Below are positions 16,320-22,109 of a stretch of DNA of 24,276 nt, one piece after another. The translations under genes were made by a program, and so were the position numbers. The stretch comes from a virus. Where the stretch lies: positions 1 through 24,276 of the IMG/VR virus record IMGVR_UViG_3300022602_000417, one strand, 5' to 3'. How positions within the stretch are numbered: the stretch's first letter is position 1; the number at the start of each line of letters is the position of its first letter. The notes under the pieces were generated by a model. That model was not told the origin of the DNA and made no database searches. It worked only from the letters and a program-made list of their open reading frames with translations.

Positions 16320-16813
16320 TGACAGTAGTTGTTGCATGTACAAGTGAAAATTGGTGCGGTATGTCATTTGACTCCGCATCAAGCGACGATGACATGGTTC
16401 TAGCCGCCTCAACACCAAAAGCAATTATTCATGCTGGCAACGGCATTATGGGAGCGGCTGGTTCGTGGCGCATTATAAATCTTTTGTCGAAGTTAAAGGC
16501 AAGGAAAGTGAGTCCGGAGACTATTGTTTCTATGCTCAAAGAAGTGAAGGGTGAAGATGAATCCATCAAAGAGATGGAGATTCTTTGCGCTTGGCCCGGT
16601 CGTCCATTAGTCATCATTCAAGGTGACTTTGCGATGATTGAAATGGAGTCGCCGTATTTGGCGATTGGTAGCGGTTCCCCCTATGCCCTCGGTTACTTAG
16701 AAGGTTGCGAAGACATAGGCCCAAACGAACTAAGTTACGCTGTGGAAGTAGCAATTAAATACTCCCCAAGCGTGGCTGGCCCAGTAAAAAATCTTTACTG
16801 TGGGTCGAAGTAG
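16319..16813 (+). CDS. hslV-like: HslV/proteasome-beta-like Ntn peptidase
   Basis: A 164-residue protein. ATG 16319 overlaps the helicase stop by one base (TAATG); an in-frame TTG at 16310 would hide the Thr and is rejected. Removing Met leaves Thr1 (TVVVACTSE). In mature numbering Asp17 (SFDSAS), Lys33 (STPK) and Gly47 (MGAAG) sit exactly where HslV and proteasome beta subunits have Thr1, Asp17, Lys33 and the Gly45-48 loop; LAIGSGSPYALGYLEG (about 113-128) matches the HslV IGSGGPYA segment with Ser117. The length matches HslV (~174). These are self-compartmentalising threonine proteases that need an unfoldase (HslU); no such ATPase lies in the window. The protein may form rings by itself or pair with a host AAA+ ATPase. 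Target unknown. Family call confident, activity inferred. Confidence 0.85.
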   Translation: MTVVVACTSENWCGMSFDSASSDDDMVLAASTPKAIIHAGNGIMGAAGSWRIINLLSKLKARKVSPETIVSMLKEVKGEDESIKEMEILCAWPGRPLVIIQGDFAMIEMESPYLAIGSGSPYALGYLEGCEDIGPNELSYAVEVAIKYSPSVAGPVKNLYCGSK

Positions 16814-16823
16814 AAAAGGTTAA

Positions 16824-17294
16824 ATGAAATATCTTTCTATCGTTCTATTGTCACTTGCTGTATTCAGTGTTAGTTCACCAAATCCCTCGGCGGAAACGGT
16901 ATCAACAAGTACAACAATTGCCGTAGGACAATCATGGAACCCAGCATCACTAACAGCACCACCAGTTGCACCGCCTTCGTTAACGCACATTGATGCGCCA
17001 ACAACGTTGCCAACAATGGTGCCACCACCGCTTGTGTCACCTGACATTATGGATAAGTGGTTAAAGGTTGCTCAATGTGAGACTGGAAGTAATTGGCATT
17101 CAATGGGAGGTGTTTATCAAGGCGGAATAGGTATTCTTGTTTCAAATTGGTACGCCTACGGAGGATTTAAATTGTTCGGACCGTTGTATGATGCAACTCC
17201 AGAACAACAAGTATTTATTGCTATAAAAATACAAGCATTGGCAGGAATACCAAATTATGTTCCCGACCAATACGGTTGTGGACGAGGATGGTAA
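16824..17294 (+). CDS. rpf-like: Secreted Rpf-like transglycosylase
   Basis: A 156-residue protein preceded by AAAAGGTTAA. Residues 1-23 are a Sec signal peptide (KYLSIVLLSLAVFSV, cleavage near PSA-E). A Pro/Thr/Ala-rich linker (about 25-72) leads to a resuscitation-promoting-factor domain: KWLKVAQCETGSNWHS with Glu86 as catalytic acid, GGVYQGGIGILVSNWYAYGG, ATPEQQVFIAIKI and a final GCGRGW. Cys85 and Cys152 match the disulfide pair of Rpf domains. Rpf proteins are lysozyme/lytic-transglycosylase-like enzymes of Actinobacteria that cleave peptidoglycan and wake dormant cells. In the phage it could be a secreted lysin/cell-wall remodeller or stimulate host growth. It lies among replication genes, not with a recognisable holin. 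Confidence 0.82.
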   Translation: MKYLSIVLLSLAVFSVSSPNPSAETVSTSTTIAVGQSWNPASLTAPPVAPPSLTHIDAPTTLPTMVPPPLVSPDIMDKWLKVAQCETGSNWHSMGGVYQGGIGILVSNWYAYGGFKLFGPLYDATPEQQVFIAIKIQALAGIPNYVPDQYGCGRGW

Positions 17295-17306
17295 TGAAAG
17301 GGAAAA

Positions 17307-17507
17307 ATGAATTTTGACGAATGGTTGAAGTACGGTACTGAAAACGGATTTTGCACTGAACAATTTTGTTCTACGCATGATGCAATGCCGTTACATGAAA
17401 CTGAAGAAAGAGCATGGGAAGAGGGTAGCGACCCATGCGCACATATGGTTAGACTAGGCATGCCTTCAGATTGGGCATTACCTGATTGGTGGTTTAACAA
17501 TGACTGA
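17307..17507 (+). CDS. Conserved small Cys-containing phage protein
   Basis: A 66-residue protein with GAAAGGG upstream of ATG. The pattern WLKYGTENGFCTEQFCSTHD, then EEGSDPCAHMVRLG, is familiar from small actinophage proteins of the type F-C-x(4)-C-x-T-H-D...G-x-D-P-C. The three Cys and one His could bind metal. Its stop overlaps the start of the next gene by 8 bases. Function unknown. Confidence 0.8.
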   Translation: MNFDEWLKYGTENGFCTEQFCSTHDAMPLHETEERAWEEGSDPCAHMVRLGMPSDWALPDWWFNND

Positions 17508-18204
17508 TGAAGAACGTTGGGCGCAACTGCACCCAGAAGAAAAGTTGCCGGGAAGCGCAGAACCTTTAGAAGGTAAATGCGGAGCAAGGCTTAAGAATAA
17601 AGAACTCAAGGAATTGGGTATTACTCGTTACTGTTACAAAACAGCAGGCATGGGTACTAATCACCTTGGGGCTGGAACTTGTAAGTGGCATCTTGGCAAT
17701 ACAGCCAAGCACACTACTGGCGCAGTTCAGACTGTTATGAAAAAAGAACTTGCAACACTTTCAGAACAACTAGGTGAACCAACACCACTCGGGCCACCAG
17801 AAGTTGAAGCGTTTCAACTTGCTTCAAAGATGAAACAATGGACACTTATTCTTGAAGACAAGATGAGCGAACTAAACGGCATTTTGGAAGTAACTGACAA
17901 GGCTGGCGTTGAACACGTTAGAGCATTGATTGAAGTTATGGAACGTGCTTGGGAGCGATATCAAAATGCTCTTGAGTTTATGATGAAATACGATTTGCGC
18001 AAACGAGTAATTGAACTTGAAGAACATCAAGCCAGTTTGGTTGGAGCAGCCTTCATGGCAATTATTCTTAGCAAAGACCTAAAATTGTCTGAATCGCAAA
18101 TTGACATTGCTCGTCAAATGTTTGCAAACAGCATGATTGAACTTGGTGGCGACATGGAGCCAAGTTGGGCGTCAGGAATTGTTGACGCTGAAGTTATTGA
18201 TTAA
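17500..18204 (+). CDS. Probable terminase small subunit
   Basis: A 234-residue protein starting with ATG inside the previous stop region. Near the N-terminus is a Cys/His cluster CGARLKNKEL...YCYKTAGMGTNHLGAGTCKWHLG (about 27-66), the usual C...C...G-x-G-x-C-x-x-H-(G/L)-G element of actinophage small-terminase-like proteins. The rest is helical: a proline hinge (GEPTPLGPPEVEAF), then long helices including DLRKRVIELEEHQASLVGA and KLSESQIDIARQMFANSMIEL. Small terminase subunits recognise the packaging site and recruit the large subunit, which is not in this window because the strand reverses directly after. A zinc-containing DNA-binding protein of other function cannot be excluded. Confidence 0.55.
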   Translation: MTDEERWAQLHPEEKLPGSAEPLEGKCGARLKNKELKELGITRYCYKTAGMGTNHLGAGTCKWHLGNTAKHTTGAVQTVMKKELATLSEQLGEPTPLGPPEVEAFQLASKMKQWTLILEDKMSELNGILEVTDKAGVEHVRALIEVMERAWERYQNALEFMMKYDLRKRVIELEEHQASLVGAAFMAIILSKDLKLSESQIDIARQMFANSMIELGGDMEPSWASGIVDAEVID

Positions 18205-18478
18205 GCGTGTAGTTCTTGCCAAGATAGAATTCTCTAACTTGGTTATTTAGGCTTGTGCGTTGAGTGGTTGTAAGAAACGTGCCAGAATGCTCTACAACAG
18301 TGTTCTGGTAATCAATATTACTTAACTGCTCAAATGCCCATTTACGCTTATCTGGCGCTGTTGTAAGGGTTTCTAATACACCCTCAGCAAGGTCTGAATT
18401 CTTGATAATAATGATTCCGTTGGCGTCTCCGAAAGAGCCGTCTTGTGCAATGTATGTAATGCCTTCGGGTTTGTTCAT
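18194..18478 (-). CDS. Unrecognised 94-residue protein, leaderless
   Basis: ATG 18478 is chosen because it follows TATAAT by 6 nt, implying a leaderless mRNA; the frame extends to 18496 but only through the promoter. The protein starts MNKPEGITYIAQDGSFGDA, contains GIIIIKNSDLAEGVLETL and ends in a basic tail. No motif recognised. It could be a small wHTH or DUF-type protein. Its 3' end overlaps by 11 bases the convergent small-terminase gene. Confidence 0.7.
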   Translation of the reverse strand: MNKPEGITYIAQDGSFGDANGIIIIKNSDLAEGVLETLTTAPDKRKWAFEQLSNIDYQNTVVEHSGTFLTTTQRTSLNNQVREFYLGKNYTLNQ

Positions 18479-18484
18479 GCAACA

Positions 18485-18493
18485 ATTATACCA
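18485..18493 (-). promoter_or_regulatory. Extended -10 promoter, leaderless
   Basis: TGGTATAAT on the minus strand (TG-n plus a perfect TATAAT), 6 nt before ATG 18478. No convincing -35; the corresponding bases lie in the terminator stem at 18508-18533. Confidence 0.65.
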
Positions 18494-18507
18494 CAACGCA
18501 AAGTAGA

Positions 18508-18533
18508 AATCCCCCGCCTTTTGGCGGGGGATT
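18508..18533 (-). terminator. Strong hairpin terminator after the 18555 gene
   Basis: A perfect 11-bp stem AATCCCCCGCC / GGCGGGGGATT with a 4-base loop (18519-18522), followed on the minus strand by TTCTACTTT. It lies between the stop of the 18555-18887 gene and the next promoter, so it insulates the two. The U-tract is imperfect. Confidence 0.75.
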
Positions 18534-18554
18534 CTCTATTTCCGACACGGGAAA

Positions 18555-18887
18555 TTATTCAGCAGTTGCAAACTCTCTGCGCTCGCCAACGTAGCGAACA
18601 TAGATAGTCCAAGTGCCTTGTTCGCTCATACGGGCTGTTGCTTCGTATGATAAACCACTACGGTCAACACCAGTGATGTTGCTAATTCCTAGAAGCGTAC
18701 GAAGAGCCTGTCCGGTGTCTCCACCAGTCTTTGAATCTTCCTTCCAAACAAACCACGTTCCCGGCTGGCTCTGCAATTGCTCACGACGAGCAATAGTCTT
18801 AGACGATGGTCCACGACCACCTGCAGAGTTACGAGGACGAGGGCTTTCTGCCTTCATTGGATTAATTTCCCTAGTTAAGTTACTCAT
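18555..18887 (-). CDS. Small protein, paralogue of the 10329 gene
   Basis: A 110-residue protein; AGAAAGGAAAAATAAT precedes ATG. The first 40 residues are basic and probably disordered (PRPRNSAGGRGPSSK). A PGTWFVWKEDSKTGGDTG module, LRTLLG, and WTIYVRYVGERREFA share order and key residues (P-G-x-W; Y-V-R-Y-[IV]-G) with the 10329-10724 protein. A small beta-rich domain is likely. It follows the structured RNA region and is closed by the terminator at 18508. Function unknown. Confidence 0.78.
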   Translation of the reverse strand: MSNLTREINPMKAESPRPRNSAGGRGPSSKTIARREQLQSQPGTWFVWKEDSKTGGDTGQALRTLLGISNITGVDRSGLSYEATARMSEQGTWTIYVRYVGERREFATAE

Positions 18888-18915
18888 ATTATTTTTCCTT
18901 TCTGAAACTTTTTTT

Positions 18916-18935
18916 AAAAACTGCGGACCTTCCGC
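18916..18935 (-). terminator. Small terminator hairpin ending the structured RNA
   Basis: On the minus strand GCGGA-AGG-TCCGC, then AG and TTTTT. The stem has only 5 GC-rich pairs, so termination may be partial (attenuator-like), allowing read-through into the 18887 gene. Confidence 0.5.
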
Positions 18936-19058
18936 TATTTGTGAGAGGTAAGCAGTGGCACCAAGTCGTTCCCCCTAGTGCCACTGCACTCGTTGGGCAG
19001 AGAAAGGGACTGCCCAACGGCGTCGTACGCCTCGGGCAGTAGGCTACGACAGAACTGT
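18916..19058 (-). ncRNA. Candidate structured small RNA or leader with three strong hairpins
   Basis: A 196-bp non-coding gap holds three consecutive near-perfect stems: 19050-19042/19031-19022 (9 bp, one bulge, 10-nt loop), 19019-19010/19000-18991 (10 bp, 9-nt loop) and 18987-18978/18961-18952 (10 bp, 16-nt loop), then a terminator-like hairpin. A promoter lies just upstream (19063-19091). The loop of the first stem (CTGCCC, 19039-19034) can pair with GGGCAG of the second (19015-19010), giving a possible pseudoknot or switch. It is either a stand-alone ~140-nt RNA or the leader of the 18887 gene. No known Rfam family is recognised by eye. Confidence 0.6.
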
Positions 19059-19060
19059 CG
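19047..19060. promoter_or_regulatory. 14-bp palindrome at the start of the small RNA
   Basis: CGACAGAACTGTCG, a perfect palindrome over the predicted transcription start. It may be a repressor operator; as RNA it competes with the first stem for bases 19047-19050. Confidence 0.45.
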
Positions 19061-19062
19061 CA

Positions 19063-19091
19063 ACACTACCACTCTCTACCCTACTAGTCAA
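19063..19091 (-). promoter_or_regulatory. Promoter upstream of the structured RNA
   Basis: On the minus strand TTGACT (19091-19086), 17 bp, TAGTGT (19068-19063; fits TAnnnT). The predicted start is near 19056. It overlaps the stop codon of the 19084 gene. Confidence 0.55.
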
Positions 19092-19464
19092 GGATTTTGC
19101 CTGTTTTAACGGCCTCCCGTTCCGCTAAACCATCACGAACTCTGTAAAGTCCGCGCTTAACCTTAACAAAGTAATCAGTGTTTTTCACCAACTTCAATGC
19201 TAAGGAATCCGTTACCTTAAGCATACTTTGAATTTCTGCAGTTGTCAATTCCAAACTTGCATTTATCCTGCACCAATCCTGCAATTCTTTGTCCATGTCA
19301 CGTTTTTGCTCACGCCTTGCAAGAACAACTGCCTCTCCAGTTAATTCTTCAATAAGCGTGTTGCTTACCATGTGAGATTTCAAAGTATCAACAACGTTAG
19401 AACCATCACGTTCTGCTTTTTCAATAATGTGCCTTGCCCTAATTAATTCTTGTTGCTCACTCAT
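19084..19464 (-). CDS. Helical protein with possible winged-helix C-terminus
   Basis: A 126-residue protein; ATG 19464 overlaps the upstream stop by 8 bases, so the longer frame to 19521 is not used. The N-terminal half is charged helix (SEQQELIRARHIIEKAERDG, VVLARREQKRDMDKEL). The C-terminal 60 residues, LELTTAEIQSMLKVTDSLAL then FVKVKRGLYRVRDG, look like a small wHTH (helix-turn-helix followed by a wing hairpin). It may be a transcriptional regulator or replication accessory. Family not recognised. Confidence 0.72.
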   Translation of the reverse strand: MSEQQELIRARHIIEKAERDGSNVVDTLKSHMVSNTLIEELTGEAVVLARREQKRDMDKELQDWCRINASLELTTAEIQSMLKVTDSLALKLVKNTDYFVKVKRGLYRVRDGLAEREAVKTGKILD

Positions 19465-19771
19465 CTTCCCCCAACAGTTCAGTAAGTTTTTCTTGCAATA
19501 AATGATTAACAAACATTCCAAGGGTATAACCCTTAGAGAAGTCTGACTTAGATTCTTTCATCAAGTCTTGAATAAACTTTTCGGAAATAGCAATAATTGT
19601 TTCAATCCCGTCAGGCAATTCAATGTAATCGTAAGGTTTTTCCTCGCTTGTAACTGCATCCTCAGGAACAGCAATGGCTGTTACTTTAATGCCCTGTGAA
19701 GAAACACTGCTTAACAATGTGTCAAACGGTGCATCACTAATGTAATTAAATTTTTTGTTGTTAAAATCCAT
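19457..19771 (-). CDS. Unrecognised 104-residue acidic protein, partner of the 19084 gene
   Basis: ATG 19771 is preceded by GAAAGGAG (right spacing). The sequence starts MDFNNKKFNYISDAPFDTLL and carries a central EEKPYDYIELPDGIETII and helix FIQDLMKESKSDFSKG with YTLGMFVNHLLQEKLTELL at the end. Acidic, soluble, no membrane segment. First gene of a two-gene unit driven by the 19795 promoter; the 8-base overlap suggests the two products act together, and a toxin-antitoxin-like or repressor pair is possible but unsupported by motifs. Confidence 0.75.
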   Translation of the reverse strand: MDFNNKKFNYISDAPFDTLLSSVSSQGIKVTAIAVPEDAVTSEEKPYDYIELPDGIETIIAISEKFIQDLMKESKSDFSKGYTLGMFVNHLLQEKLTELLGEDE

Positions 19772-19794
19772 ACTACTCCTTTCTTTATGTAACC

Positions 19795-19823
19795 ATTATA
19801 GCACTAATTGGGCTGAATGTCAA
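19795..19823 (-). promoter_or_regulatory. Promoter of the 19771 two-gene unit
   Basis: On the minus strand TTGACA (19823-19818), 17 bp, TATAAT (19800-19795); GTGC before the -10 resembles the other right-arm promoters. It lies across the 3' end of the upstream gene. Confidence 0.75.
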
Positions 19824-20244
19824 GTACGGTTAATTTTCCCGTGTTTGCAAGCAATTCCCAATCAATGTCTTCTTCAATGTCTTCTTCATCAATCTCTGCA
19901 AGCAAAGTTAATTTGTATTGTTTAATGTTTCTGCTTTTATAGTCTGCAACACATTGCTTTATGCTTTCAACATCCCAAAGAACAGTTGCTAAAACTTTGT
20001 TTTTAGAATCTATTAAACGAACTTCAAATGCTGGTATTTCACCGCCCTGAGCATCCACTTCAAGTGCATACTCAACAGCCTGCCATGTTGGTACGGCGTT
20101 GCACATTTCGCCAAACAACTCAAATGCTTCTGAACGAACAACTACGTCTTCAAAGAAAATACCAATCTCCTTGTAAGCACGCCCTAGTTTTTCGTATAAA
20201 GCAATAGTCCATTTTTCGCTATCAACGTTATAAAAATTATACAT
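19804..20244 (-). CDS. Unrecognised 146-residue acidic protein
   Basis: ATG 20244 is preceded by GAGAGGAAAAA. The protein begins MYNFYNVDSEKWTIALYEKL, carries AFELFGEMCNAVPTWQAVEY, and has an acidic helix LLAEIDEEDIEEDIDWELL near the C-terminus. Mixed alpha/beta, no catalytic motif visible. Last gene of the overlapping chain starting at 22642; the 20-nt gap to the previous gene keeps it in the same unit. Acidic small proteins in phage early regions often mimic DNA or bind host enzymes, but there is no direct sign of that here. Confidence 0.78.
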   Translation of the reverse strand: MYNFYNVDSEKWTIALYEKLGRAYKEIGIFFEDVVVRSEAFELFGEMCNAVPTWQAVEYALEVDAQGGEIPAFEVRLIDSKNKVLATVLWDVESIKQCVADYKSRNIKQYKLTLLAEIDEEDIEEDIDWELLANTGKLTVLDIQPN

Positions 20245-20264
20245 TTTTTCCTCTCGTAGATTTT

Positions 20265-20429
20265 TTAAAAAACTTCAAGTTCTTCGGGCGGATAATACAA
20301 ATCGCAACCACATTCTTTGCAATTTAATTCTTCCCAATCAGGTTTGCCTTCGGGGTTTTGATTAATGTTCCAAAGATGAGAACCGTATTCGCAACCGCAA
20401 TTAAGACAGTCTTTAATCTCCTCTGTCAT
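20265..20429 (-). CDS. 54-residue zinc-ribbon microprotein
   Basis: ATG 20429 overlaps the previous TGA (ATGA) and the frame closes at TAA 20265. The peptide has two matched cysteine knuckles, CLNCGCEYG (residues 8-16) and CKECGCDLYY (37-46), each C-x2-C-x-C, the classic layout of a zinc ribbon. A short loop rich in Asn/Pro/Gly (NINQNPEGKP) separates them. Likely folds around one zinc; may bind nucleic acid or a protein partner. Small size but strong operon coupling. Confidence 0.78.
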   Translation of the reverse strand: MTEEIKDCLNCGCEYGSHLWNINQNPEGKPDWEELNCKECGCDLYYPPEELEVF

Positions 20430-20926
20430 TCCCTAATCCTTTCTAATAGTTGCACGTCATCTTCTCCAAACATAGTGCAATCCAAAACATACTCTTCTTC
20501 GTTCCTGCCATCAAACTTACCAATAACACATTCTCTAGGAAAAGTCTCGGTATAAACATTTCCATTGCCACCCATGCGGGATGCAAACCACTTAGCACGC
20601 TCTAAGGAACTAGTCCAAGACATGCCCCTAGCAAACTCTGAATAACAACCTCGATACAGCGTTAAATTTTCGGGCAAAGAACTGGTAGATAAAATCGTTC
20701 CGTTATCAGTTAAGTAGCCTGTGCCGTCATCATTTAAAACCATGTTGAATAGAGTTACCCAATACTTAGGTTCAAGTGTCCGAGCAGGCCATTCAGGCAT
20801 TGTCCAAGAATCAGCAATTGCAATAGCCAACTCCTTGTTGTTCATGTTTTTCCAGTTCTCCACTAGCAATGCTGGAAAATCGTTGCGACCCCAACCTTCT
20901 TTAATTTTGTCCCAACGTTTAGCCAT
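20426..20926 (-). CDS. Putative ADP-ribosyltransferase-fold protein
   Basis: A 166-residue protein; ATG 20926 overlaps the previous stop (TAATG), so the longer frame to 20941 is rejected. The second half shows the R-S-E pattern of mono-ADP-ribosyltransferases: LTLYRG with Arg92, GMSWTSSLERAKWFASR with Ser103-Trp-Thr-Ser (the S-T-S strand), then a basic and acidic stretch ending RNEEEYVLD with Glu143-x-Glu145 (the E-x-E catalytic loop). Phage ARTs such as T4 Alt/ModA modify host RNA polymerase and other proteins; this one is smaller and could be a related host-takeover enzyme. The N-terminal half (LVENWKNMNNKELAIAIADS) is a helical module of unknown role. Remote family call by motif only. Confidence 0.55.
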   Translation of the reverse strand: MAKRWDKIKEGWGRNDFPALLVENWKNMNNKELAIAIADSWTMPEWPARTLEPKYWVTLFNMVLNDDGTGYLTDNGTILSTSSLPENLTLYRGCYSEFARGMSWTSSLERAKWFASRMGGNGNVYTETFPRECVIGKFDGRNEEEYVLDCTMFGEDDVQLLERIRE

Positions 20927-21090
20927 TACACACCCAACCAAATCAATTCAATGCCAATGTTGCTTTCGGGGCAAGTGTATTCAGCACAATGAAACCCAGC
21001 ATGAAAGAAAACTTTGTTCTCATCATTGCTAAGAAATTTCCATTGCTCATGCTCCCTGCACGTTGCCTTGTAAGTGTGATTAGAGGTCAT
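20926..21090 (-). CDS. 54-residue Cys/His microprotein
   Basis: ATG 21090 lies 11 bases inside the end of the upstream gene; the frame to 21138 has no better start. The peptide contains CREHEQW, HAGFHCAEYTC and ends IELIWLGV. One Cys and two His followed by a Cys-x-x-x-x-Cys pair suggest a small metal-binding fold. It is coupled on both sides to other small genes. Confidence 0.65.
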   Translation of the reverse strand: MTSNHTYKATCREHEQWKFLSNDENKVFFHAGFHCAEYTCPESNIGIELIWLGV

Positions 21091-21427
21091 CTTCAACCTC
21101 GTCCCAATTGTTTGCCTCACACAACACAAGTAATGCACTCATGGTGTCAATGGCGCAACTGTCAAGCGGAAAGATTTTGTTAGCATCATCAACAAAAGGC
21201 TTGTAGGCCGAAGTCTTTTTTGCATACTTAGTCATTCCGTTAGAAGCGTTGTAAGCAACTGGTAGTTCATCACCGTCTTTATGGACAATGTAACCAAGCC
21301 AATTACCATTGTCATTTACGTTCTCCATTGCAAACCAATAGTCTTCCAATAGCGAAACGTTAAAAGGCATAAGAAAGTCGGCCTCTAAATCGTCCATCTC
21401 GTCAATCATTTTTTCAACATGAATCAT
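21080..21427 (-). CDS. Unrecognised 115-residue acidic protein
   Basis: ATG 21427 overlaps the upstream TGA by 4 bases. It begins MIHVEKMIDEMDDLEADFLM, has WFAMENVNDNGNWLGYIVHK (a SUKH/SMI1-like turn is possible but not demonstrated) and ends WDEVEDDL. Strongly acidic at both ends. Member of the 22642-20265 overlapping operon. No catalytic motif recognised. Confidence 0.72.
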   Translation of the reverse strand: MIHVEKMIDEMDDLEADFLMPFNVSLLEDYWFAMENVNDNGNWLGYIVHKDGDELPVAYNASNGMTKYAKKTSAYKPFVDDANKIFPLDSCAIDTMSALLVLCEANNWDEVEDDL

Positions 21428-21705
21428 TCGTCTTCCTCCTTTTCGTAGTCTTCATCAATAACTTCTAACTCCATGTCTTTGTCTTCCCAAGCAATCTCGG
21501 TGACGTAGTAATGCAATCGGTTCACATAAGCACGCCCAGCAACGGTCACGTCATCATCAACGTCAATTGCTGTCCATACATAGTGTTCGTCTAAGTTTTT
21601 TACATAATCCCAATCTTCGCCAAAGGTTTCAAATTGAATTGAATCCCAAGTGTTGTATGGATTTGTTATTGGCTTGTATTTTTTTACCCAATCGTCCCAA
21701 TTCAT
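21424..21705 (-). CDS. Unrecognised 93-residue aromatic-rich acidic protein
   Basis: ATG 21705 overlaps the stop of the upstream gene (ATGA). Trp/Tyr-rich N-terminus (NWDDWVKKYKPITNPYNTWD), DEHYVWTAIDVDDDVTVAG and RLHYYVTEIAWEDKDMELEV, ending in a run of Glu/Asp/Lys. A small alpha/beta fold with an acidic face; the next two genes in the operon are similarly acidic. No family recognised. Confidence 0.74.
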   Translation of the reverse strand: MNWDDWVKKYKPITNPYNTWDSIQFETFGEDWDYVKNLDEHYVWTAIDVDDDVTVAGRAYVNRLHYYVTEIAWEDKDMELEVIDEDYEKEEDE

Positions 21706-22109
21706 GCCAATTCCTCTGACGTAAATGGTTCGTTAGTAATTCCCAAAGCATCAATTAAGTTAATTATGTCGTAACTGTCGGTGGGTTCATCTCCCCAACT
21801 CATACCGCCAGTAATAAAGTAATGCTTGCCCTCAAGATGTAAGTCTGAAACGTCTCGCAAAACACCCCAGTTACTAAGAAAATCAGCAACTTCGTTTGCT
21901 TTGTCGGCAATAATTGATTCAACATCTTCATCATCTTCTGAATAAAGAACACCACAATCTTCAAGCGTTGTTAAAAATAAATCGTCCTCACGAGAAATTT
22001 TTAAAAAACGCTCAGTTACAGCACGCTTTAAGTTGTCGCCGGACAAAATCATTGTATTGTTTGTATCAACGGGAATGTTGCAAATTGCAAAAGTAAAATC
22101 AGCACCCAT
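21702..22109 (-). CDS. Conserved phage protein, 135 residues, unknown
   Basis: ATG 22109 overlaps the upstream stop (TAATG). It starts MGADFTFAICNIPVDTNN and carries FITGGMSWGDEPTDSYDII near residues 98-116. The opening M-G-A-D-F-x-F-A and the G-G-M-S-W-G-D-x-P-T segment recur, as I recall, in hypothetical proteins of actinophages and other phages. Likely a small globular domain; no catalytic assignment. Acidic like its neighbours. Confidence 0.78.
   Translation of the reverse strand: MGADFTFAICNIPVDTNNTMILSGDNLKRAVTERFLKISREDDLFLTTLEDCGVLYSEDDEDVESIIADKANEVADFLSNWGVLRDVSDLHLEGKHYFITGGMSWGDEPTDSYDIINLIDALGITNEPFTSEELA

Noticed and set aside
16824-17294. Lysis cassette with holin
   Set aside because: No holin-like membrane protein lies next to the Rpf-like gene; the only hydrophobic segment is its own signal peptide.
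18943-19076. Outer closing stem (GAGAG-GTA with TAC-ca-CTCTC) making the structured RNA a cloverleaf
   Set aside because: Short and bulged, and the right arm lies in the spacer of the predicted promoter; not needed to explain the three strong stems. Not a tRNA.
19084-19771. A toxin-antitoxin pair at 19084-19771
   Set aside because: The overlap and sizes fit, but neither product shows a known toxin or antitoxin motif; left as unrecognised.
20721-21183. Plus-strand ORFs 20721-21032 and 20989-21183
   Set aside because: They are antisense to well-coupled minus-strand genes, with no ribosome site or protein-like composition.
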